Source: Trichodelitschia bisporula
Lineage: Eukaryota > Ascomycota > Dothideomycetes > Phaeotrichales > Phaeotrichaceae
Length of the DNA stretch: 64,000 bases
NCBI GenBank assembly: GCA_010356995.1
Contig: ML996707.1
Span: forward strand, 62,001-126,000
Direction: 5' to 3'
The notes under the pieces are model-generated. The model saw nothing but the letters and a program-made list of their open reading frames with translations. It made no database searches and was not told the origin of the DNA. The translations under genes and the position numbers were made by a program. This document shows, in pieces, positions 42,974 through 56,883 of this stretch (positions within the stretch are counted from its first letter, which is position 1; every line of letters begins with the position of its first letter).

Positions 42974-44050
42974 AACTAGGTCTGTTGCTTGGGGAGTTGG
43001 GGTTGTGTCTTTGTAGTGGTAATACCCTGATGTTCGGCTAGGAATTATTAAACATAGCTTTCTTAAAGGCCTGCGGTTCGTGCGTCTTGGGCTCGGATGC
43101 TGCCGACTGATAGTAGGATCGTTCGTTGCCATTTGATGGGGGGCAGTGCGTCTACAGGCCACTGCAAGCTCGGAGGCCAGCGAGACCGGTGAGGGGATGG
43201 GAGACGGTTCCCGGAATTCAACCTCACCTTTGCCCATCAACTTGGGCTCAACTCCAGCGTTGGCGAGAACAGCCTTTGAGAAGAGGCACTCAATGATGCC
43301 AAAGACACCTCTGGCAAATTGTGAGTCTAACGGCTGTGGTGTACGGTTATTGACGAAGAAAGGCATCCGACACAAATAGTTGTCACTTTGGAAGTTGCGC
43401 TCGCCCATCTCACCCCAGAGTTCCGCTCTTCTGCTCCCCAGAAGCCTTGACGGCGATGACGGTCGTTACTGAAACATCGATCGTACCGACGCCTCTGACA
43501 CACACTTCTACACCTGAGATGCGCCAAGCCATCTATGGCTGCGGGCAGTCCCTACGTAGTACGGCAGTTGGCGTACCGCACCTGGCGTCAGGCAATACGC
43601 CCTAGGCCAACGCGCCCTAGGCCAACGATTGGATGCACGACCCCCAGCCCTCTGTATTGCTGCTGTGCCGAAAGTAGAAATGCTTCCAGGCCAGCATCTG
43701 GGCTTTGCACCTTACAGCAAAGACACTAGGCCTAATGTGGAATCACGGCGCTGCAAGACGGCAGCCTTACTGACAATCCAATGGTCCCGAGAGCGACTCA
43801 GGAAAGTTCTGGCCGCCTTACTTAGCCTTTCTGCGGACGAGATTGGGCACGACTTTACCGGAAGTCTTGATTCCGGCATGCATCAGCGCGCGGCTGCGTG
43901 GATGGTGAAGCCAGCAGTACAAAACCCTCTCACCCTTCACGTAGCAACTCCTGCTCTATACACTTGTCCAGCACTTCTCTCTCTTTCTCCCGCATAGTTC
44001 CTCCTGTCTTGCAGTTGTCCAGAGCTTCTATTTATCTCTTCCGCTCCACA
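42974..44050. other. Intergenic upstream of the Zn2Cys6-like gene
   Basis: About 1.1 kb with no supported gene. A small duplication (CGCCCTAGGCCAACG twice, about 43598-43627) is present. The leader of the next gene (43930-44050) is TC-rich. Confidence 0.35.
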
Positions 44051-46070
44051 ATGCCAGGCCGCAATGGCAAGCGCAAGGCCACCGACGACATGCCAGACCG
44101 CAAAGGCAAGCGCAAGGCTACCGATGACGGCCAGCAAGTCGCCCGCCGCAAGGCTCCGCGAGTACGCGACCTGCCGCAATCAAACATTATTTGCTTCAGG
44201 GCCAATCCTAATGCGCCGGGTCCCTCGCGTGCGCCGTTATCGGTGGAGCGCAAGCAACAGGTGAAGGAAGTCCGTGATCTTGGAGCCTGCATGCGGTGTG
44301 CATGGCTGCGAAAGCCTGTAAGTTGCTCAACCACCTGCACACAATGGTACTAATGACTGGAATAGTGCTCGGGTGGCGACCCTTGCATCCCGTGCTTGGA
44401 ACTTGCCGCCCTTAAGAACAACGCGACGTGTTTGAGCTGGATGCCCTGCTATCGCTTGAATCTCACGGAGCATTTCGAACGTATGTATTCTGTCATCCCA
44501 GCTAATGCTAATTAACGAATGTAGACTTCCTGCTTCGATGGAGCATGCATGTATCGGAGCTCAACATCTCGGTCGATGCATCCATGCTAATCCCTTTCTT
44601 CAAGCTGGAGGAATTCAGTTCTATAAATTTGAACGATCTGCTTTCCACTTTTTGGGGACTATGCTCAAGCAGCGGCTATTCCCGTGAGGCTTATTGGATT
44701 TCTGAAATTCCTTGGGACGAGATTCCTGATGATGCTGCGGAGCTAATATCCAGGCCGGGGCTCGAATCATGTGGCTCCAAACCAGTCTATTCGACATACT
44801 TCAATGTCATCACTCCAGTCGGCTCGTGCATGCATCTGCTTCGGAGACTGGAGAAGATGCTCATGCCCAGGCAGCTGGCCAAGCTGAGCCATACCCAGCT
44901 CCAGGATGTCTTTCATCTCCTTGTCTATTCAGCCACTGCCTATGCGATGAATATGCGCCAGTCCCAGGTACCCGCTACATGTTGATCGGGGATCCTCAAA
45001 CTAACATACTTCAGCACAAACCAAGCCTTTGCGACTCGACCACCCTGACTGGGCTTATATGTCAGGCATTGCATATAGGCCAGCGATGCAATGTCGTCCC
45101 GCAAATTGATCAAAAGTTGATGCGACGTTGTGTCGCTGGCCTCGCGTATTTTCTGTGCGGAAGTGGGGGAAATTGGTATAAAACGCCCACGACCCCCGTA
45201 AACGATCCAAGGGCCGATAGTCTCACTCTCTCCTCAACGCCAGAAGACATTCTCGCTGCTGAAGATGAGGAAATACTGTTCGAGGAATCACCATTTTCAC
45301 AATCCTCATCGAACATGGACCTTCCCCCAGCATCTGCGGACCCCTATTTCCGGGGGGACGTCGACGAAGCTGATCCATGGCTGACATCATCTAACAGCCG
45401 CCAGAATCAACCGGAGTCGACGACCATGCTCGCTGCTGGAGACTATAGACAGCAAGTTGGTGATCCACTATTCTCAGAATGGCTGCACAACATGGACTTC
45501 GAGATTCCCACACTTGAGGACCCCAATCTCGGGTCGAATTCCAACGAAGCTGATCCATGGCTGACATTATCTAACAGCCGCCAGAATCAACCGGAGCCAA
45601 CGACCATGCTCGCTACTGAAGACTATGGACAGCAAGTTGATGACTCACTATTCTCAGAATGGTTGCGCAATACGGACTTCGAGATTCCCACACTTGAGGA
45701 CCCCAATCTCGGGTCGAATTCCAACGAAACTGATCCATGGCTGACATTATCTAACAGCCGCCAGAATCAACCTGAGACGACGACCATGCTCGCTGTTGGA
45801 GATTGCGAACGGCAAGTTCGTGACTTAGTATACTCAAAATGGTTGCACAATACGGGCTTCGAGATTTACACACCTGAGGATCCCAATGTCGGGCGGAATC
45901 TCATCGAAGTTGATTCTCGCCCATTCAATCACAGTCCTCAGGATAAGCTTGAGCTGCCTCCAAGGCTGTACCCCATTCGACAATTCACCCATTGTCCGGC
46001 TTGCGGGCCGCAACTGGTATGCGACCCGATGTGGATGCAAGTTCCGTCGGGCTTCGACTGCGATGCATAG
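44051..46070 (+). CDS. Zn2Cys6-like protein with 60-residue tandem repeats
   Basis: Four exons, 44051-44317, 44366-44480, 44525-44967 and 45015-46070, 626 aa. The N-terminus is basic with two near-copies of RKGKRKATDD, which look nuclear-localising. Residues about 80-115 give ACMRC-x6-C-x5-C-x2-C-x11-C, a binuclear zinc-cluster pattern rebuilt across intron 1 (KP|CSGGDPC). A helical middle region follows. Residues about 303-482 are three tandem 60-residue repeats, each containing DPWL-x4-NSRQNQPE, TTMLA and FEI-x4-EDPN. The end holds FTHCPACG and three further cysteines. The cluster lies in the N-terminal part as in fungal regulators, but spacing before the last Cys is long; I infer a transcription-regulator-like protein. 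Lower codon bias than core genes. Confidence 0.7.
45363..45902 (+). repeat. Three 180-bp in-frame tandem repeats
   Basis: Units start at 45363, 45543 and 45723, each beginning with a GAC/AAC codon followed by GAAGCTGATCCATGGCTGAC or a one-base variant. Units 1 and 2 are very similar, unit 3 more diverged; a decayed fourth start (ATC GAA GTT GAT) follows at 45903. All are multiples of three and code for 60 residues. Confidence 0.95.
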
Positions 46071-46440
46071 TGTGGGAGCGGCCACTGTTCTGGTACTTGA
46101 CGATGATTTTGAGTACAGCTTTTTTTATGTCGGCATTTCTGGTTCGTGTTTTCACGTTCGTTGGATCCACGAGGAGTTCTATTAACCTGGTACTTGATGA
46201 TGGTTTTGTGCGCAGTTCGTTCTTTTCGATGTTCACCTTTCCGGTTGGTGTTTTGGGATTCGTTGTGTTCGCAAGGGAGAGCTTGACTAAATTAGCACGG
46301 GGGGTAGCGGATCTGAGCTGAGCGTGATAACAAAATTGAATGCTGTTTCTCTTCTCCGTCCCTTTTCCTCTAACCTCTCCGCCCTCAGATATCTTCTCGG
46401 GCCAAAAAGAGCAGCGGCCAAAAAGAACAGCTTCACTCGC
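46071..46440. other. Intergenic with a decayed direct repeat
   Basis: Two related segments, about 46090-46163 and 46187-46265, both start CTGGTACTTGAYGATG and share a GTGTTTT...TTCGTT block. The rest up to tRNA-Glu has no feature. Confidence 0.45.
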
Positions 46441-46536
46441 TTCCGTTACCGGGAATGGAACCCGGGCCTACCCGGTGCAGCAATGGCAAGCTCTGGTGAT
46501 GAGAGCGGGTGATCCTAACCACTAGACCATAACGAA
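46441..46536 (-). tRNA. tRNA-Glu (anticodon CTC) with intron
   Basis: Minus strand. The acceptor stem TTCGTTA pairs with TAACGGA (one G-T pair); the discriminator is A. The A box is TGGTCTAGTGG. The anticodon stem ACCCG/CGGGT encloses C-T-CTC-A, giving anticodon CTC, followed by an intron of about 24 nt after nucleotide 37. The T stem is CCGGG/CCCGG with loop TTCCATT, so position 57 is C where a purine is normal. Mature length 72 nt. The odd B box could weaken transcription. Confidence 0.85.
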
Positions 46537-47215
46537 GGTTTGATGCGGCAATTTCGGGAGGTGGGATTCGCCTTGTGAAGTGGAGCCGCTGGGCTTTCAA
46601 GGCTGGCGTTCGGTGGGGGGAGACGACGGCTCGACGTGGTCCGAGGGCAGCTTGACTACAAGATTGATAAAATGCTTTGGCGTACGGGATGTATTGTGAG
46701 GTTGTACACTGCTGTAAGCTTCGTTCGCGTTATCTGCTGCGCAACTTTGTGCGAGGAGGGATGAGGTGATATCATTGAACGGTCAAGTAGACCGGTGGGC
46801 TTGCGAAATTGAGCTCTGCAGCCAACCTAACGCCTTCCAGCTTCTTGAAATGCAGCCTGGACTCGCCAAAGTCTGACGTGATCTGTGTAATGGAAGTGAA
46901 GTGAAGCTCATTCGGCGCTCCTACTGGCATCCTGCTAGCCACCCGGCGTTCAAGTGCACTTCAGCCCTACCGCTAGCGTCATGCATCACTGCCTAGCGCG
47001 GGGAATGACGAGACGACTCTACATTAGATGCATCCTCACCAGTTCACAACCGGCACCAACAGCACATCTAAGTGTGAGGATACGTTTGGATTATCTACAA
47101 GGACTTATGTAAATCTCTTCCATTGGACCTTCGAGCTAAGGTACACAGTTGATGATGAGGCACCGCGAGAACTGCACTCATCCATACCTCAACTTTACAT
47201 CGACCATAGCCGCTA
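46537..47215. other. Intergenic after tRNA-Glu
   Basis: About 680 bp; no coding or RNA feature recognised. Confidence 0.35.
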
Positions 47216-48110
47216 CTAGTTGGCCCGCTGACCCTCGACGTAGTATATCAAGCCGGCTAACATGCTGCTAGCTCGCCGGAAATCCTCCGCTTTGGTGAGT
47301 TCGAGCTGGGGATGGATGTGCATCGTGAAAGACTCCTCAGGGAGTTCCGTCAAGGTGCAAATCTTCAGCACGACATCACGAGTAACCTCCATCACGCTCA
47401 CATGGAAGAGAGTACTCCACAGATGTACGCAGTAGACCCGGTACGACTGAGCATCAGGATCGTCGGTGTACCTTTTGAGCGCAAGCGCCACCAACCTCGG
47501 TAGCATTATCCAGTGTATATACCAGTCGCACACTTCGCCCCCCTTAATCTGGAACCGTTAGCTAGGAGCACATGGTAGGGAGAACGTACGACTATTGAGT
47601 AGGCGATCATTTCGTTTTCCCCAGCGCGCCCAGTTATATATCCATCGACCTGGGAGGGGGCCGAACAGTCCCGGTCTGGAATCGACACGGTGATATGGCC
47701 ACGATGATGGTCTAACATAACCAGGTTGCTACGACGCGGGCGGATGATCTGCGCTAGGACACGGTACCAGGTCTCAAAGAGCATACTGGACCCGCGACCC
47801 CGCTCGTCGAGAGGATCCATTGCCCGCTTCAGCATCTTCGCCATCGTTTGCTGTACGGTGTCGCAAGTTTCGAACATTAAGCCTACTGCCCAGACCAGTC
47901 TTGCCATACTAGTAGTGAAGGTCACTTACGGTTGAACTCGGGCGTCGGGCGGTACGGAGGAGGGATGATCGAGCACCCCGGGCCACCATACTCGTTATCA
48001 TTCGGTTCACCGAACGCAGCCTCGTGCTCGGCATTCAAGCGTTCAGGGTTTAACAGAAGCCACTACACCAAGATGGTGCATTTAAAATCTTTGTGGGTAA
48101 AATCCGACAT
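47216..48110 (-). pseudogene. Hypothetical protein gene, possibly broken near its start
   Basis: Three exons join cleanly on the minus strand: 48062-47930, 47885-47590 and 47548-47216 (introns 44 and 41 nt), giving 253 residues from WLLLNPERLNAEHE through LGLMFETCDTVQQTM to LIYYVEGQRAN. The family is not recognised; it looks globular with no membrane span. Upstream, an ATG at 48110 is in the same frame (MSDFTHKDFKCTILV), but a TAG at 48063-48065 separates it from the first confident exon. Either the gene is a pseudogene with one early stop, or the TAG is the acceptor of an intron whose upstream exon I could not place. Codon bias is weaker than in the core genes. Confidence 0.45.
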
Positions 48111-51016
48111 GTCTTCCAGCAGAGTGAATTGTGATACTCGATATGGTGCGAGGCCTCGACAAGGCGCAGGGATAGAGTCGGTGAGGGTAGGTGGTGAGTG
48201 CTGGAGACGAAGTGTTCATGACATCGATGACCGTTTTGCTGCTTCTCGAGGCCGGGGACCGTGCGCGAGGCCGGTGAATGTGTGCAAGGCACGCAAGGCT
48301 GGTGGCTTGGCACACGGAAGAGCACGTGCCCCGTCACCTTCGGTTGCTCTAAGACTTTTGCTTTCATCAAGGTTGGTCAAAGGCGGAGGCACTGCTAGTT
48401 AATTGAAACTGAGTGAGTGTAGCGTCGAGAGGGGCGGCAAGAATTTTGATTTATCAGTCCTCATCTCTTCCACAACAGCCTTCCCATCTGGCGCCTACCC
48501 GTGCATGTGGTACGAACAGGTCTCGATAATCGCAAGCTCTATCAATAGTATCAACTTTCTATCCTCATCGAGATCATGACAATATATGTGCATCTCATCC
48601 ATAGGCCGCCGCAGCGTCCTTTCCGTGGTTTGATAGGTCGCGCCACATAGAGACGTCGTTTCGGGGGACCTGCGGTTCAGTCATGTACGCTAGAACAAGA
48701 GACCGAGTGCTCTCTCTACGAGTAATCGTCTGGGTTCAGTTGCGTCAGCTCGAGAATATAACGGGCGGTTGCAATCGAAGCACACAAGACTTGGCATCAA
48801 GCAGGGAGTAATCTCGTCTTTAAGGAAAAAAGTCGGAGAACAGCTTCGACAATGGCCCCTCCATAATCCGTACCGTTATATAGAACTCCAAGATCCGGAA
48901 ATAGAGCCAGGTTACAGCTAAGCTCAGTTCTGTCTTCGTGTCGTGTAGCACTTGATATTCCGAGTTGAGCCCCGCTTGTCTTTGGGACCGGCTGCCGTGG
49001 ACCATGCTGAAAGCGGAGCAACGACTCTGGCCCGCTGCCGAGGGCGGCTGCAAGCAGCTCTTTAGCTCCTGTTCATTTGTCATAAGCCTTTCAACTTAGT
49101 ATATATTTTCGTCTCCTTGGGAATGAATGTGAATTAGGAAGAGGGGAGAAGAAAGGACTGACTTTGCCAGGACCCCCGACTTGATTCTGAGCTTGGTATA
49201 TAAAGACTCAGAAAGGATACGTGATATGGCCCTATGCCATGTTTCCATCGTCTCGGGTCGTGGTGGAGGGAAAGAAGAGAAGGGAAAGTCAAGAAATGAA
49301 GAGAAGAACTCGATGTGACTGAGGAACGAGAAGCGAATTCGAAACCCCATCGGGACTGTCAACGTCCAGCCTGGAAACGCTGGCGAGATACTCCTCGGAA
49401 GAATGGTACTGGTGGGAACACCACACCCTCAAGAACTATCAAGATGTCAGAAATTTGATGAACAGTAACTGGGTTGACATTACCCGTTTGAAGCCATGAT
49501 TCGGTGACTGTCCCCAAGAGCGGGATTCTTTGCACCACTTGAACCACTCGTCCTTAAAGATGAAATTTCTCTGATGAAATCATGAGATGTTCAGGCAAAG
49601 AACGGCCTGGCGCGCATATCCAGGGATAACATCCATGACTGTAATTGATTTCTGCTTCTCCGCCTCACCATACTTGTTGATGCACAGTTGATCGTTTCAG
49701 CTGCCCGGGGTGGCTGATTTGAGCCGGACAACCACCTCTTGATTCCTCAGCTCGGGTTCGAGGAGGATGCCCTTCCGGGTATCGGACAACGTATAAGTCA
49801 TTGACAAGAGAGGGAGATCGAACTGGGACATGCTGTGACCAAAGACCTTCCACGCTTTGAGATCAAGAAAGACTCTGGAATGAATGTGCGATGCCGTCGC
49901 CCTCATATACCGGGAGAGCGACCGCGCTGGCAGCTCCGTGCCGGTTCTCCGCGAGACGTATCGGACTCACACAACAAACAATCCCTTTCTGAGCTCAATA
50001 GTACTGCCAAATCATGTTGTTCAGGGTTGAAGGCAGCTTCCATGGTGACTGTACGTTGCGCGACCGCCATTCAGGACTCCATCATCCCGGGTTACTCCCT
50101 CGCTCGTTGCTCGTTAACGTCAGGGTTGTGTCCAGCGGACCTTCAGATGCACTTGACCGTTCATTCTATGATGAGGGACCTTCTCGGGTGGTAAATGTGG
50201 AAAAGGACGTTAACGCGAGGTGATCATGTTTGGTTGCACATCGGACGTTCGAAGGCCAAGTCGCCTAGTACTGCGGTAATCTTGACTCTCCTCCCACGTG
50301 CAACTCGTCCGCAGCTGCCTCCGCTCATGGACTTTGCCTTCTGATGCTCTCCTAGTACTGTACTGTAGATCTAGCTCTACAGCCTCCAGCACCGTGCAGA
50401 CCACAATACTACATCCTCGAGTGTCCTAATATAGGAAGGCATCGCCATTACTACCGCATCGCCCCACCTTCACTGCCACCATCACCACAGCACCACATCA
50501 TATTACAAATGGGCGGGATCCTTAGATCCCAAAAGTAATCCATTCAGCAACTGGTCTAAGTCTACATAAGCCGACCGATCACCACCCTGCCACCGAAACC
50601 GTCACCCCATTGTGCGCCCATCGCCGTAAGAAGCAGCCATTTACAAACCAGACGCCGCCCATTACCAGCAACTAGGGATACCTCTATGAGCCCTGTTATC
50701 AGCTTTTTTTGTTCACTTTTGTCTTCGTTTTTCTGCTTTTTTTGGTCTTTTTGCGTCGCCGGGTTTCTCTTGTGCGGTGCTATTGCAGCGCCTTCCGTCG
50801 ACCGATTAACCTCCCCAGAGCCCAATGACCCGGCGAGAAGGGCACGAATAGGGATGGGAAGCCCGTGACGGCGGCAATACGAACCTGTACATGTGAACGA
50901 AATGTCGAAAAGACGGCTATCGCGCGCCTAAATAGCCTACTCGTCAGAGTCCTACAACGCCACCGCGCATGACGGCCCAGAAAGTCGAGTCAGACTAGAC
51001 TTTGGAGGGTAGAGAA
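48111..51016. other. 2.9-kb gene-poor stretch
   Basis: Short, mutually incompatible frames appear on both strands (minus about 48797-49083, 49096-49362, 49665-49906; plus about 49835-50223). Some have coding-like runs (MSQFDLPLLSMTYTLSDT on minus), but no splice set or domain emerges. It may contain decayed genes. A T-run with poly-pyrimidine lies at about 50704-50745. Confidence 0.3.
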
Positions 51017-53236
<2,220 letters not shown>

Positions 53237-53992
53237 GTTGGACGGGCGACGATACGATGGAGGGGAGGGTGAAGGGGCAGGCGATAGAGGGAAGGTGAGT
53301 GCGAGAGGGAAAGACACTCGATGGTAGCACTGCAGAAAGTAGAGTATCTAAGTGCGGTCAAACTAGGCCATCGGCTAAGAATCAGAGCGTCGTTTGTTCA
53401 GAAAGGTTGGAAGGTGAATCTCACGATTGCTGGCTGGGCGCGACGATGGTTGAGGCAAAGTTGGGTGGGTCAAAGCCAAGGCCCAGGCACGCTAGGGAGC
53501 GCGCTGATTCTATGCCAAGCCTACGGTAGTCGGCCCGCCGTTGCTGCCTGGGGCATCAGAACTCGGGCAGACTGAAATCGGCCAGATTGAAATAGGACGA
53601 CTACCACGTACATCCGTAGAGAGCACATAAACTTCACGAAGCTCCCATACTGCTGCTTTGCACAACTTGGGCGCAGATTTGAAGGGAGTCTGGAGCCGGT
53701 CTCAATGCAAGAACCCGAGAATGCAAGGACTGCGATTTGAAGGCGCATCTCAAAGCCCAACCCAGCATTTCCCGTCCAACGACACCAGTGCTCCACCCTA
53801 TATATACAGTAACGACTGCACGAAGCCGAATTCCCCAGCAGCTAAGACATTACACTGACCCAATCATCCCTAGCGTTTCCAGTCAGCACGAGCAAGAGCA
53901 CCAGAGACAGTCGCCAAAAAAAGAGGCTACCAACACACGGTAAGAAGCGAACATATGGCTCCAGCGCTTAGGCTGAAGTAGAAAAAACGAAA
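53237..53992. other. Intergenic between PAP1 and SUR2
   Basis: About 760 bp upstream of PAP1 and downstream of SUR2 on the minus strand. A TATATATA element near 53799-53806 can be read on either strand and lies about 565 bp from the PAP1 start, too far to be an obvious promoter. Nothing coding is supported. Confidence 0.35.
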
Positions 53993-55451
53993 TCATCGAC
54001 GGCTATCGACCCGCGGTACGCCGTTTGGCAAACTTCCACTCACACGGTGCTTCAGGCCCTTGAGGCTACCGGAGTGCACGTTGGCGGGCGGAGTCCTCTT
54101 CCGCGGACTGCGCCGCAGCTGTACCTCCTCCGCTGTCTCTTCAGCGACGACGGCAGCGCCCTCAGGTTGCTCCAGAACCTGATTGCGCGACGCAACAGCC
54201 TGTGCAGTCGGCTTCCCTGCGGGTATGGATGGCTTCAAGCTGGCCTGGTCGGCAATGTCCTCCAGTGACGGCTGTTCGTACGGGCCCGCGGTCTGAGTGT
54301 CGCTGGGCGTGCCCACGGCGACCGATTTAGCCTCAGCAGCGAGTCTCGTCCGCGCGTACCGCAGTGACACATCGCCGCCGCTCCACATGGTGCCCAGAAA
54401 ACGGTCCCAGAAGGTCAGGAAGGGTTGCGAGAAGTTCGTCTTGATGCCCCAGCTCTGATGGTGAATGTCATGGTAGGCGGCATTGTTCGATGTCAGGTGC
54501 TGTAGCGGGTCCCACGGGAGCGCGTAGCCGCAGTGGTCATCGACCGTCTTGATCGTGCTGCAGGTGAAGAACCACATCGACTGGCGTGTCGTCATACCGG
54601 CCACCATATACGCGACACCGGTGCCGAGAGTGTCGAGCAGGAAGCCCTCAACGGGGTGGTTGTATAGCGCGCCGTAGGCGTAGGGGACGTAGAGCCGGTG
54701 GTGGCGAGAGTGAAATTTGTCTGGCGGTTAGTAGGGCTAAGGGAGCGGCAACGGCAGACCTACTGTACATCCACTTGTTCATGTGCATTCCGCGATGCCA
54801 GAAGTATTGCCAAGTGTCCACGATTAAGACCCCGAGGGCGAACTGCAGGAAGGGCACGACGACGTGATAGATGATTTGTGCGACAAGCATCTCCCAGTCG
54901 GCAAAAGCGGGCGCAACATGGCCAGCGCCGTTTGACGCGAGCAGTCCGGGATACAGACCGCCCTGCAGGGCACCGGCAATCATCGGATGTGACCCCGCAA
55001 TGCGCTTCGCCGCCTCCCCAGCGTCAACGCCAATGAAGGAGAGCAGTGCCGGCAGGGCGCGTTGAGCCAAACGCACCCGCTGCGCCCACACGGTCACATC
55101 GTATGCCTCTTTTCCATATGTATCGGCCGGCTCGAGGGTCGTCATGACGATGCCGAAGATGGTCTGGATGATCTGCTGCACGATGACGTCTCGGAAGACG
55201 TCCCAGCGTGAAACATGGTTGCGCTGAAGCAGCTCGGCGGGTGTATGCAGACGGTACTCCGGAAACAGGTCGTACACGTCGATAACGTGGAAGACCATGG
55301 ACACGGCCCAGTACGCGACGATCGGCAGCAGAAGGGTGAGGTGCTTGTCGGAGATCCAGGGAACAAGAGGCGGCAGCGGCTTGAGCTCCCAAGCCGGCAG
55401 CGGCGGGAGGGCATATGCGGACGTCGCGTTGAAGTCCATGACGGACTGCAT
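53993..55451 (-). CDS. SUR2: Sphingolipid C4-hydroxylase (Sur2-like), fatty-acid hydroxylase superfamily
   Basis: Two exons on the minus strand, 55451-54764 and 54720-53993, 471 aa. The ATG at 55451 is the first; MDFNATSAY four codons later is an alternative. Hydrophobic helices (LTLLLPIVAYWAVSMVFHV and others) precede the di-iron His motifs HRGMH (219-223), HSRHH (233-237, rebuilt across the intron), NHPVEGF, DDHCGY and HDIHHQ. IDVYDLFPEYRLHTPAELL and DTWQYFWHRGMH match Sur2. It is about 120 residues longer than yeast Sur2: a disordered tail holds RRSPRKRTPP. Family knowledge: ER enzyme converting dihydrosphingosine to phytosphingosine with O2 and cytochrome b5. Confidence 0.9.
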
Positions 55452-56883
55452 GGCGACGTGCAGCACGGTAAAACAACGGTGATGCGGTGCTTAAGAGAAA
55501 GGGGGTGCGGGCGGGGTTTGGCGGAGAGCGTCGGTTGGAGATGAATTAGGGAATTAGCGGTTGCGGACAATGGGTAAAGAGCGAATGTAGTTGGGAAGAG
55601 TGAACCTAAAAGGGTCGATAATAGGGCGGGGTGTTAGGGGCGATATAACGACGGAAGGTGGTGAGTATCAGGGCGGATCCAAACCAAAAAACATATCGCC
55701 ACCAGCCAGGCCCTGCCGACTACGTTTTTCCGGCTCCGGCGTGGCCTGACGTTAGTTTGATGGACGGCAAAGTGGAAGCAGCACTAATCACGCTGAAGTA
55801 AGCACCATGTGAGCGGCCACTTGTTTTGGGCTTGTCAATGGTCCGGAGAGATGATCGTATTCCCCTTCGTGTCATGCCGTCCAAATGTTGACAACACAGC
55901 GTCAGTGCAGCGTCAGTGCAGGAACGGACGCAAACACCGAACTTACAACCCCGAGCCCTCCTTTGACCTCAGAGCCTCTCCACAGTCCCGAAGCGTTGGA
56001 CAGACAAGAGCAAGGCTGATGCTTCCTCCATCACTGACAAGCTATGACAAAGACCCCAAACGTGTGAGTTCTTTCAAGCTTGTCCAGAGTTGGTCAAATT
56101 CCGAGCCGGTCGTCGAACATCCGAGCCGGTCAGGGGCAGCCGCGAGACAAGGGCCAATGGGCGCCGCCTGGTATTGAGCCTGGGCGAGCTTGCGGTTGCC
56201 TGATCAGGGTTCGGAGGCGCTGATGCGGACATTCCTTGATCGAACTGCCCAAACGTCTTTGACAATTGGCTAGTCTTTGTCTCCGATGCGACGTGCGGTC
56301 GAGGTGGTAAACGCTGCTAGACAGCGGTGCGAAGGGCCTCTACCGGTATGCTCTGAACCTAACCTTTAAGGATTGGGATCAGAGAGTGCACAAGAAAGCC
56401 CTGATATCTCTACGGCTTTATTACATATCTGAGCGACTGAACAACACGAACTGCTAGCATGAAGGCAACGCCCTCCACCTCTACCATAATCTCAACTGAG
56501 AAATCAAGTGCTTCTGGGCAACATAAATCTACAATTTACAATTCAACTCCATAACTTCCTAAGCCCGTTCAGCGGCAAGCTGAAGGCAATCAAGGATTTA
56601 TCTCGATGGCCATGACCTTCCCAAAACGAAGTGAACCCTCACGACCCTCGTGTATCACCAACCCCACCGCAAAGCCACACCCCAAATTTTCCCGCACCGC
56701 CACCCACCACCCCGCCAAGCCCAGCCGGCCGTCCACCCCCGCTTTCCTTAAAGCAACCCCCCGCTACCAACTTGACATTTTTTCGCACCCCTCCTCGCCT
56801 CCACCCACGCCCTCACCCTCCCCCACCTCCAACAACAAACACACACAGTACCCGCACCGTCGCTCACAGACCTAACCTCCAAA
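55452..56883. promoter_or_regulatory. Divergent intergenic region, SUR2 / TCTP
   Basis: About 1.4 kb. The TCTP side (56630-56880) is extremely C/A-rich (CCCACC and CACACA runs), typical of leaders of highly expressed genes. No TATA box or coding feature is convincing. Confidence 0.4.

Noticed and set aside
42422-43408. Minus-strand frame opposite SAP18
   Set aside because: Antisense of the SAP18 exon continuing into non-coding DNA; no domain.
49665-50223. Frames on both strands resembling pieces of a gene
   Set aside because: They conflict with each other, lack a start-to-stop splice model and show no recognised domain; described only as a gene-poor stretch.
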